15,033 bases of DNA, taken from Lachnospiraceae bacterium (lineage in GTDB: Bacteria > Bacillota > Clostridia > Lachnospirales > Lachnospiraceae). The number at the start of each line of letters is the position of its first letter. Position 1 is the stretch's first letter. Positions 7,293 through 12,958 of the stretch are shown piece by piece. The stretch is from NCBI GenBank assembly GCA_017473665.1, contig JAFUKK010000054.1, forward strand, positions 1 to 15,033. The letters are read 5' to 3'. The notes beneath the pieces were generated by a model that was given only the letters and a program-made list of their open reading frames with translations, was not told the DNA's origin and ran no database searches. The position numbers and the translations under genes were made by a program.

Positions 7293-8777
7293 TTATGCCC
7301 AAGGATTCTCGGTAGGATAAGGTAAGCTCTTAGGCTGGTTGTAGTTCAGGTCTTCTACAGGAACACCTACGAACTTGAAGATCTCGAACAGAGTCTTGCC
7401 GAAGTGACCGAATGCTACTGCACCATGATGAGGATAGTTCTTCTCGATCAGTACGTGACGATAGAAACGTCCCATCTCAGGAATAGCGAATACACCGATA
7501 GCACCAAAGGACTTGGTAGCAACGTTCAGTACTTCACCTTCTGCAATGTAAGCACGCAGCTTGCAATCAGAAGTAGACTGCAGACGATAGAAAGTGATTT
7601 CGCCGGGAGCGATGTCACCTTCCAGAGTACCCTGGGTAACCTCTTCAGGCAGGTTTCTAGCCATGATCTTCTGATATCTCATCTCGCAGAATGCCAGCTT
7701 GGAAGAACAGGTATTACCACAATGGAATCCCATGAAGGTATCCTTATGGGTGTAATCAAACTTACCTGCGATAGACTCTTTGTACATATCTGCAGGTACA
7801 GAGTTGTTGATGTCAAGCAGAGTAACAGCATCCTGGCTTACGCAGGTACCGATGAACTCGGACAGTGCGCCGTAGATATCTACTTCACAGGATACGGGGA
7901 TACCCATACCGGTCAGACGGCTGTTTACGTAGCAAGGTACGAAACCGAACTGGGTCTGGAATGCAGGCCAGCACTTACCAGCGATAGCAACATATTCCTT
8001 GCAACCCTTGTGAGCTTCTACCCAGTCAAGTAAGGTTAACTCGTACTGAGCCAGTCTCTCTAATACTTCGGGCTTCTTGTTGCCTGCGCCAAGCTCAGCT
8101 TCCATTTCCTTAACCTTTGCAGGGATTCTCTCATCGCCTGCATGGTTCTTGAATGCTTCGAACAGGTCAAGCTCGGAGTTCTCTTCGATTTCAACACCTA
8201 AGTTGTACAGCTGCTTAATAGGAGCGTTACAAGCCAGGAAGTTGGAAGGTCTGGGACCGAAGGAGATAATCTTTAAGCTTCTCATACCAACGATAGCTCT
8301 TGCCATGGGTACGAACTCATGAATCATATCTGCACATTCCTCAGCAGTACCTACAGGATACTCAGGGATATATGCCTTTACGTTACGCAGCTTCATAGCG
8401 TAGCTTGCGTTCAGAACGCCACAGTAAGCATCGCCACGGCCATCCATCAGGTCGTTCTGGCTCTCTTCTGCAGCTGCACAGATCATTGCAGGGCCATCGA
8501 AAATCTGAACCAGTAAGGTCTCAGAAATCTCGGGACCGAAGTTGCCCAGGTATACGCACATTGCGTTACATCCCTGCTCCTTCAAATCCTTAGCAGCCTG
8601 AACAGCCTGTACTTCGCTCTCTACGATACAGATAGGACACTCATAGATGTCATCCATACCATACTTATCAGCATAAGCCTTAACTAATGCTTTTCTTCTG
8701 TTTACAGATAAGCTCTCAGGGAAACAGTCACGGCTTACTGCAACAATACCAATTTTTACTTTAGGTAAATTAATCAT
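7293..8777 (-). CDS. L-fucose/L-arabinose isomerase family protein
   Basis: A 494-aa aldose-ketose isomerase of the L-fucose isomerase-like superfamily (COG2407 type, not classical AraA). Predicted metal ligands by analogy with FucI are E298 (SCEVDIYGALSEFIG), D322 (TLLDINNS) and a histidine in YPHHGAVAFGHFG (450-451). The C-terminal domain contains FRL/FYRLQSTSDCKLRAYIAEGE-like beta structure. The length is shorter than E. coli FucI (about 590 aa), as usual for this subgroup. AAGGAGGA lies eight bases before the ATG. It is the last gene of the kinase and DUF4867 operon. The neighbouring arabinosidases make L-arabinose to L-ribulose the likeliest reaction, but D-xylose, D-arabinose or L-fucose cannot be excluded. 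Confidence 0.85.
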   Translation of the reverse strand: MINLPKVKIGIVAVSRDCFPESLSVNRRKALVKAYADKYGMDDIYECPICIVESEVQAVQAAKDLKEQGCNAMCVYLGNFGPEISETLLVQIFDGPAMICAAAEESQNDLMDGRGDAYCGVLNASYAMKLRNVKAYIPEYPVGTAEECADMIHEFVPMARAIVGMRSLKIISFGPRPSNFLACNAPIKQLYNLGVEIEENSELDLFEAFKNHAGDERIPAKVKEMEAELGAGNKKPEVLERLAQYELTLLDWVEAHKGCKEYVAIAGKCWPAFQTQFGFVPCYVNSRLTGMGIPVSCEVDIYGALSEFIGTCVSQDAVTLLDINNSVPADMYKESIAGKFDYTHKDTFMGFHCGNTCSSKLAFCEMRYQKIMARNLPEEVTQGTLEGDIAPGEITFYRLQSTSDCKLRAYIAEGEVLNVATKSFGAIGVFAIPEMGRFYRHVLIEKNYPHHGAVAFGHFGKTLFEIFKFVGVPVEDLNYNQPKSLPYPTENPWA

Positions 8778-8830
8778 GGGGTAAATCCTCCTTAAAATAT
8801 GTGAAATTTAATAATTTCCTATGTGTACGA

Positions 8831-9475
8831 TTACTCGTTTACATTCAGGTTCTTGCCCTTTAAGCCTAAGAAGCTGCCTGCATCCAGACCGCCCTCAGCG
8901 TGGCCGATTAACCATTTGTTTACAGCAGTAATCAGTGCATCCTCATTGGGTGCGCTACCATCAGCTGCTACAGCAGTATGCTTGGTAGCTAAAGGATAGT
9001 TGGTGCCCTTAGGTAACACGATAGCTACCTGGAAACCATTACCGTCCACTCCGCAGGGTGCGTAGTGAAGAGTAGTAGCATATACTTCTGCTGCAGTACC
9101 TGCAGGAAGTAAGAATGCCTCAACCTTTGCGGTGTCATAAGTAAAGTCAGCCTCTACATCTGCCAGAGTACCCAGCATCAGAATGGCATCGGTAGCAGCC
9201 ACATTGATTTCAGAATCTCTGTGATACTCCAGTGCATTCAGCATGCAGTTATGACCGTTACAATAACCAATCTGAATAGGCATCTCACCGTAGGTTACTT
9301 CGCTCAGAGCCTTCATTGCGGAGGTAGCTTCCAGCTCAGCTACGCTGGGCTCATACACAACACCTTCGGGAACGGGGGTCTTCTTCAGAGCTTCTACCAA
9401 TTCAGTGAAATCTACATTATCGATTACTTTTCCGTACTTTTTGAAAGCAGGATCATTTACTGATAAAATCTTCAT
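8831..9475 (-). CDS. DUF4867-like protein in a pentose operon
   Basis: A 214-aa soluble protein matching, from memory, the DUF4867 family of Firmicutes; no function is established to my knowledge. Visible conserved-looking parts are IGYCNGHNCMLNALEYHRDS (about 69-88), which offers H75, E83, H85 and E89 as a possible metal site, and VEAFLLPAGTAAEVYATTLH YAPC with H137. The mix of glycine turns and beta strands is cupin-like, which would fit a metal-dependent sugar epimerase or isomerase. It lies between the kinase (21-base gap) and the isomerase (53-base gap), all on one strand, so it very likely acts on the same sugar. Possible roles are ketopentose-phosphate epimerisation or a mutarotase-like step; this is inference. 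Confidence 0.75.
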   Translation of the reverse strand: MKILSVNDPAFKKYGKVIDNVDFTELVEALKKTPVPEGVVYEPSVAELEATSAMKALSEVTYGEMPIQIGYCNGHNCMLNALEYHRDSEINVAATDAILMLGTLADVEADFTYDTAKVEAFLLPAGTAAEVYATTLHYAPCGVDGNGFQVAIVLPKGTNYPLATKHTAVAADGSAPNEDALITAVNKWLIGHAEGGLDAGSFLGLKGKNLNVNE

Positions 9476-9496
9476 CCCTTTATTTCCTTTCTAAAA

Positions 9497-10969
9497 TTAT
9501 TTTGTAATAATGTCAAATACGGGCTTGCAAGCAGGATAAATCTCCTTGAACTGTGCATAACGCTCATCGTACTTAGCAACCAATTCGGGATCGGGCTCTA
9601 CAGTGTCCACGATCTTTACAATCTTAGCAGCTACTTCTTCTACGGACTTGTATTCGCCGCAAGCTACTGCTGCCAGCATAGCGCCACCCAGAGCAGGACC
9701 TTCCTCGCTCTCGATTACATCTACCTTCAGATTCAGGATATTGGCAACCATCTTCTTCCACAGGGGACTCTTTGCACCACCACCGCAGATCTTGGTGCGC
9801 TCCAGCTTGATACCAAGGCTCTTAGCTACTTCTAAGGAATCACGCAGTGCAAATGCAACGCCTTCCAGAACAGCCTGAGTCATATCCTCTCTGGTAGTAT
9901 CCATGGTCATACCGATAAAGGTAGCTCTTGCGTTAGGATTGTTGTGAGGGGAACGCTCACCCATCAGATAAGGCAGGAAGTATACATGGTTCTCACCTAA
10001 CTTCTCAACACCCTTCTGCTCTGCAGGGTAATCCTTGGTACGGATGATTTCATCCATCCACCACTTATTACAGGAAGCTGCGCTCAGCATACAACCCATC
10101 AAGTGATATTTGCCATCAGCATGCGCGAAGGAATGCAGTGCATTGTACTTGTCCACGCCGAAGTTCTTGGAGGAAATGAAAATGGTTCCGGAGGTACCCA
10201 GGGAAATATTACACATATTGTCGCCTACAGTACCGGTACCAACTGCTGCTGCCGCGTTGTCGCCGGCACCTGCAGCTACCACTACATTGTGGGGGATACC
10301 CAGTTCATCAGCGATAGCAGGTAATACAGTACCAACTGCTTCATAGCTCTCATAGCACTTAGCCAGCTGGGACTCGCTGATGCCACAGATATCGCACATC
10401 TCCTTGGACCACTTACGATTCTTTACATCGAAAATCAACATACCGGAAGCATCGGATACATCGGTACAATGTACGCCGGTCAGCTTGTATGCAATGTAGT
10501 CCTTGGGAAGCATAATCTTCTCAATCTTTGCAAAGTTCTCGGGCTCCTTGTTCTTTACCCAGAGAATCTTGGGAGCAGTAAATCCGGTAAAGGAAATATT
10601 TGCAGTGTACTCAGACAGCTTCTCCTTACCGATCACATTGTTCAGGTAGTCACACTCCTCGTAGGTTCTACCATCGTTCCACAAAATAGCGGGACGGATA
10701 ACGTTGTCCTCTTTATCCAGAATTACAAGACCGTGCATCTGGCCGCCAAAGCTGATACCAGCTACCTGGCTCTTGTCTGCATCCTTAATCAGTTCCTTGA
10801 TACCCTCCATGGTCTGTGCATACCAGTCCTCAGGCTTCTGCTCTGACCAACCGGGATGGGGGAAATACAAGGGATATTCCTTGGAAACGATATTCTTGAT
10901 GTTTCCTTCACCGTCCATCAACAGTAACTTTACTGCGGATGTACCTAAATCGATACCGATATATAACAT
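9497..10969 (-). CDS. xylB: FGGY-family pentulokinase (xylulokinase-like)
   Basis: A 490-aa FGGY carbohydrate kinase that phosphorylates a ketopentose with ATP. The N-terminal GIDLGTSAVKLLLMD is the first phosphate loop. GQMHG (76-80) and WNDGR match the XylB sugar site, GAGDNAAAAVGTG contains the predicted catalytic base D237, and SLGTSGT plus ICGGGAKSPLWKKM form the nucleotide site. Length and motifs fit xylulokinase; in clostridia the same subgroup includes L-ribulokinases, and beside arabinosidases either D-xylulose or L-ribulose is possible. GGGAGG lies ten bases before the ATG. It is the first gene of its operon, with a promoter and a palindrome in the 5' region. Confidence 0.92.
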   Translation of the reverse strand: MLYIGIDLGTSAVKLLLMDGEGNIKNIVSKEYPLYFPHPGWSEQKPEDWYAQTMEGIKELIKDADKSQVAGISFGGQMHGLVILDKEDNVIRPAILWNDGRTYEECDYLNNVIGKEKLSEYTANISFTGFTAPKILWVKNKEPENFAKIEKIMLPKDYIAYKLTGVHCTDVSDASGMLIFDVKNRKWSKEMCDICGISESQLAKCYESYEAVGTVLPAIADELGIPHNVVVAAGAGDNAAAAVGTGTVGDNMCNISLGTSGTIFISSKNFGVDKYNALHSFAHADGKYHLMGCMLSAASCNKWWMDEIIRTKDYPAEQKGVEKLGENHVYFLPYLMGERSPHNNPNARATFIGMTMDTTREDMTQAVLEGVAFALRDSLEVAKSLGIKLERTKICGGGAKSPLWKKMVANILNLKVDVIESEEGPALGGAMLAAVACGEYKSVEEVAAKIVKIVDTVEPDPELVAKYDERYAQFKEIYPACKPVFDIITK

Positions 10970-10995
10970 ATGTATGTTACCTCCCTAAAAAATTA

Positions 10996-11014
10996 TGTAT
11001 AGTTTCACTATACA
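10996..11014. promoter_or_regulatory. Perfect palindrome, probable operator of the pentose operon
   Basis: TGTATAGT, three bases, then ACTATACA: a perfect 8-bp inverted repeat. It begins about five bases after the predicted transcription start of the kinase operon, where a repressor would act as a block. It differs from the GH51 operator, implying a second regulator. Confidence 0.6.
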
Positions 11015-11025
11015 CACTACCTATG

Positions 11026-11054
11026 ATTGTACTGAATTTTTGACAAAAAATCAA
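11026..11054 (-). promoter_or_regulatory. Promoter of the kinase-DUF4867-isomerase operon
   Basis: On the minus strand, TTGATT (11054-11049), 17 bases, and TACAAT (11031-11026). Transcription would start near 11019, about 50 bases before the kinase ATG. Confidence 0.65.
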
Positions 11055-11068
11055 GTAGACAATGAAAA

Positions 11069-11101
11069 GTCGGTGGGAAAGTTCAACACTTTTCCACCGA
11101 C
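11069..11101 (-). terminator. Terminator upstream of the pentose operon
   Basis: A 14-bp stem (one mismatch or wobble) with a 5-base loop: GTCGGTGGGAAAGT / ACTTTTCCACCGAC. On the minus strand it is followed by TTTTCATT. It stands 23 bases after the stop of the gene fragment at 11125-11199 and would have ended that gene's transcript. Confidence 0.7.
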
Positions 11102-11124
11102 CTGAAAAAAAGCTTCTATTCTGC

Positions 11125-11199
11125 TTATAAACGGATGATTTCATCCACCAGTTCGCCCTCTGCCGCATGTTCTTTTCTTACAACACGCACATACAACCT
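11125..11199 (-). pseudogene. C-terminal remnant of a lost minus-strand gene
   Basis: A 24-codon open segment ends VRKEHAAEGELVDEIIRL and a TAA, directly before a terminator. It reads like a genuine protein C-terminus, but it is closed upstream by an in-frame TAA and has no start or ribosome site. The parent family is not recognised; a sugar-operon regulator would be plausible by position only. The following 79 bases (11200-11278) hold two more short C-terminus-like segments in other frames (FGREYAGNQK stop; NDLPEVEFGK stop) and no gene. Confidence 0.4.
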
Positions 11200-11278
11200 T
11201 TATTTACCAAATTCGACTTCGGGTAAGTCATTTTCTATTCACTTCTGATTACCGGCATACTCGCGACCAAACTGAAAT

Positions 11279-11977
11279 TTACGCTTCTCTTTTCTGACAC
11301 TTATCAAATAGTATCAACAATCCCACAAAAGTTATTAAAGAACCAATCCCCATATCTGCCATATTTAAAGCGTTGACTATTTTGGTATTTGGCAAAAATA
11401 CGGCAATAATAGGTATGAGTACTTTGGTAGCTAATGGATTGAAAACAACTGCCCATTTAGGAAAAATCGTTTTACCCTTAATAACAGGAATTGCTATCGC
11501 TATTGTCATAACACTATATAATGTCATGAACACAGCACTAAATGGTAACACTAACCATAATGTAAAATCTATAACATTTTGTGGTAACTCAGTCATAGTA
11601 TTTGAACATTCCAATTTACAAATATACATCAGAGCTATACATATCACATGAACTATTCCTCCACCAAATGCAATAGCCTTTGCACCTATTTCCGTTAATT
11701 TTGCACATTTCTTACAATCACTTTTTTCAATTATTTCTGCTATCGCTTTATACCCATAATATTGCAATGGTATTCCTATACCACCAAAAAACACTCCACT
11801 TGCTAATTGTGGCACTGATAACGACGCATAGCCTAATATCATTGAATAAATCTCATTCTCTGCTTCTGGATTGACAACCCATCCAATCGGAACTTCTCCA
11901 CCAAATACAGTTATAAGTGATACTACTATTCCAAAAATAAACATTTTCCTTAATCTTATGTATTCTTCACTATTCAT
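11279..11977 (-). CDS. Small multi-pass membrane protein (possibly DUF6796-like)
   Basis: A 232-aa hydrophobic protein with about six predicted membrane segments. These include FIFGIVVSLITVFGGEV, LASGVFFGGIGIPLQYYGY, AIAFGGGIVHVICIALMYI, VIDFTLWLVLPFSAVFMTLY, VLIPIIAVFLP and GIGSLITFVGLLILF. The GGEVPIGWVVNPEAENEIYS loop after the first helix recalls the DUF6796 family as I remember it; function is unknown. The start at 11977 is chosen because GGAGG lies seven bases before it; an in-frame ATG at 12022 is within a structured element and lacks a ribosome site. The gene is visibly AT-richer than the carbohydrate genes, consistent with acquisition along with the toxin-antitoxin pair. Confidence 0.75.
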   Translation of the reverse strand: MNSEEYIRLRKMFIFGIVVSLITVFGGEVPIGWVVNPEAENEIYSMILGYASLSVPQLASGVFFGGIGIPLQYYGYKAIAEIIEKSDCKKCAKLTEIGAKAIAFGGGIVHVICIALMYICKLECSNTMTELPQNVIDFTLWLVLPFSAVFMTLYSVMTIAIAIPVIKGKTIFPKWAVVFNPLATKVLIPIIAVFLPNTKIVNALNMADMGIGSLITFVGLLILFDKCQKREA

Positions 11978-12046
11978 ATCAAAACCTCCGTGAAATTCAA
12001 GTTTTCTTCTCTGTTCCGCCATGCTTCATTTAGAATCCGCCCTTCG

Positions 12047-12114
12047 AGCTTCTTTCTCACGTACGGCATCGCCGTATGCAGTCAAACCGTAAAGCATACT
12101 TTTGTGAGCAAGCT
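12047..12114 (-). other. Structured or repeat-like element between toxin and membrane protein genes
   Basis: This stretch contains nested inverted repeats: 12047-12051 with 12110-12114 (AGCTT/AAGCT), 12056-12060 with 12104-12108 (CTCAC/GTGAG), and 12074-12079 with 12094-12099 (GTATGC/GCATAC). A competing hairpin pairs 12062-12067 with 12071-12076 (TACGGC/GCCGTA). All minus-strand frames are open over most of it, which is commoner in structured repeats than in ordinary spacers. It may be an RNA element, a mobile-element end or a small-gene remnant. See the findings. Confidence 0.4.
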
Positions 12115-12188
12115 TCCATCAGCCAATTCGGTTTATCTGTGCATGGCTCATGCTCAATTTCAAATCTTTCTCTTAATTAGACCTCTTA

Positions 12189-12491
12189 TCAAATGTATTC
12201 AAAAATTCCCTGAATAGCATCAGATACATTGATTATTTCTGCAATTGGCAAACTATCCACTTTCTTATATCCTCGGACAGACATATCCAACAGTGCAAGT
12301 TTTTCACACTGTATATAACCTTGATTTTCTTCCGTCGCCATCCAAATATGAAGTGGTCCGGGAATGGAATTAGTGATAATTGGACATCCTATTATTTCAC
12401 CACTGGAATTAAAGAAATCCTTACTAACTACTAATACGGGATGTTTTATTTTTTCAATTTTAAGAATATCTCCTTGATGCAGCAATTCCAT
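12189..12491 (-). CDS. mazF: MazF/PemK-family toxin (mRNA interferase)
   Basis: A 100-aa protein with the MazF pattern: HQGDILKIEKIKHPVLVVSK at the N-terminus (usual GDI...RPVLVVS, here with HP for RP), a central CPIITNSIPGP strand, and GYIQCEKLALLDMSVRGYKK matching the family's 'cdql..lD' region. Such toxins are ribonucleases that cut mRNA when the antitoxin is lost. The start at 12491 gives a TAATG overlap of one base with the antitoxin stop and has GAGAGG seven bases upstream. An ATG six bases earlier is possible but too close to the ribosome site. It is cotranscribed with and coupled to the antitoxin. Family is fairly certain; activity is not shown by sequence. Confidence 0.85.
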   Translation of the reverse strand: MELLHQGDILKIEKIKHPVLVVSKDFFNSSGEIIGCPIITNSIPGPLHIWMATEENQGYIQCEKLALLDMSVRGYKKVDSLPIAEIINVSDAIQGIFEYI

Positions 12492-12733
12492 TACCATACC
12501 TCTCTTCCGACAGGTTCACCCCAATCATATTCGCCATCCAGCATTAACTTTCCATCAAACTCGGCCGCCCTTTCTTCCAATGTTTTATGACGAAAAGGTT
12601 TCGCTAAAGTAATTACCCCATTCGATACTGTAACATCTAAAATCTCATTCAATGCAATCCCTGCACTTTTCAATACCTCTTTTGGTAATCTGATTCCTTG
12701 ACTATTACCCCATTCTTTTACTTGTGCTTGCAT
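12491..12733 (-). CDS. mazE: MazE/AbrB-family antitoxin
   Basis: An 80-aa protein with an N-terminal SpoVT/AbrB swapped-hairpin DNA-binding domain: VKEWGNSQGIRLPKEVLKSA and ILDVTVSNGVITLAKP (residues 4-47). The acidic, flexible C-terminal tail (EFDGKLMLDGEYDWGEPVGR) is the usual toxin-neutralising part. AGGAGG lies seven bases before the ATG. It is the first gene of the pair and would repress it by binding the perfect palindrome upstream, as MazE and MazEF complexes do in known systems. Confidence 0.9.
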   Translation of the reverse strand: MQAQVKEWGNSQGIRLPKEVLKSAGIALNEILDVTVSNGVITLAKPFRHKTLEERAAEFDGKLMLDGEYDWGEPVGREVW

Positions 12734-12749
12734 CTAAAAACCTCCTCAC

Positions 12750-12778
12750 GTTTAGTATATACATAGTATATACTAAAC
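12750..12778. promoter_or_regulatory. Perfect 29-bp operator of the toxin-antitoxin pair
   Basis: GTTTAGTATATAC, three bases, GTATATACTAAAC: a perfect 13-bp inverted repeat. It covers the predicted -10 box and start point, the standard place for antitoxin autoregulation. Confidence 0.8.
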
Positions 12779-12793
12779 AATGGATTATATCAA
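12765..12793 (-). promoter_or_regulatory. Promoter of the toxin-antitoxin pair
   Basis: On the minus strand, TTGATA (12793-12788), 17 bases, and TATACT (12770-12765), with the -10 box inside the palindrome. Confidence 0.7.
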
Positions 12794-12902
12794 TTTATTT
12801 CTCTCGAAATCAGGAGAAAGTTCAAATTTTCACTCCCATTGTAACATAGCCATTCAAAAAAGAAGGCCTTTGCTCCCTATTGAATATTAGTAACACCAAA
12901 GA

Positions 12903-12928
12903 GCCGGAGCATTTCTCAATGCTCCGGC
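12903..12928 (-). terminator. Terminator of the GH127 gene
   Basis: A perfect 11-bp GC-rich stem (GCCGGAGCATT / AATGCTCCGGC) with a 4-base loop, about 30 bases after the GH127 stop. The T run after it (TCTTT) is weak. Confidence 0.7.
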
Positions 12929-12958
12929 CCGATTCATATGCCTCAATCCAATATTCTT

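Noticed and set aside
7404..8033. 209-codon plus-strand open frame inside the isomerase gene
   Set aside because: It is the complement of a well-supported enzyme gene with biased codon use, and the product has no recognisable features.
10977..11168. 63-codon minus-strand open frame over the kinase promoter
   Set aside because: It has no ribosome site, spans a terminator, promoter and operator, and its product looks random.
12047..12114. Group II intron domain V or other intron end in the structured element
   Set aside because: The GTACGG and GTGAG strings recall intron 3' regions, but the expected domain V stem with its catalytic triad is not present and no intron protein lies nearby.
11990..12217. 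75-codon plus-strand open frame antisense to the structured element
   Set aside because: No ribosome site or plus-strand promoter was seen; it is opposite to the element and the toxin end.
11077..12825. Ten-base direct repeat GAAAGTTCAA at 11077-11086 and 12816-12825 as a target duplication around the accessory patch
   Set aside because: The left copy is part of a terminator stem, and the gene remnant that this terminator serves lies inside the would-be insertion, so the boundaries do not make sense. Chance is the simpler explanation.
12840..12900. A second promoter upstream of the toxin-antitoxin pair around TTGAAT and TACAAT
   Set aside because: The two boxes are only eight bases apart and no better -35 box is at the right distance.
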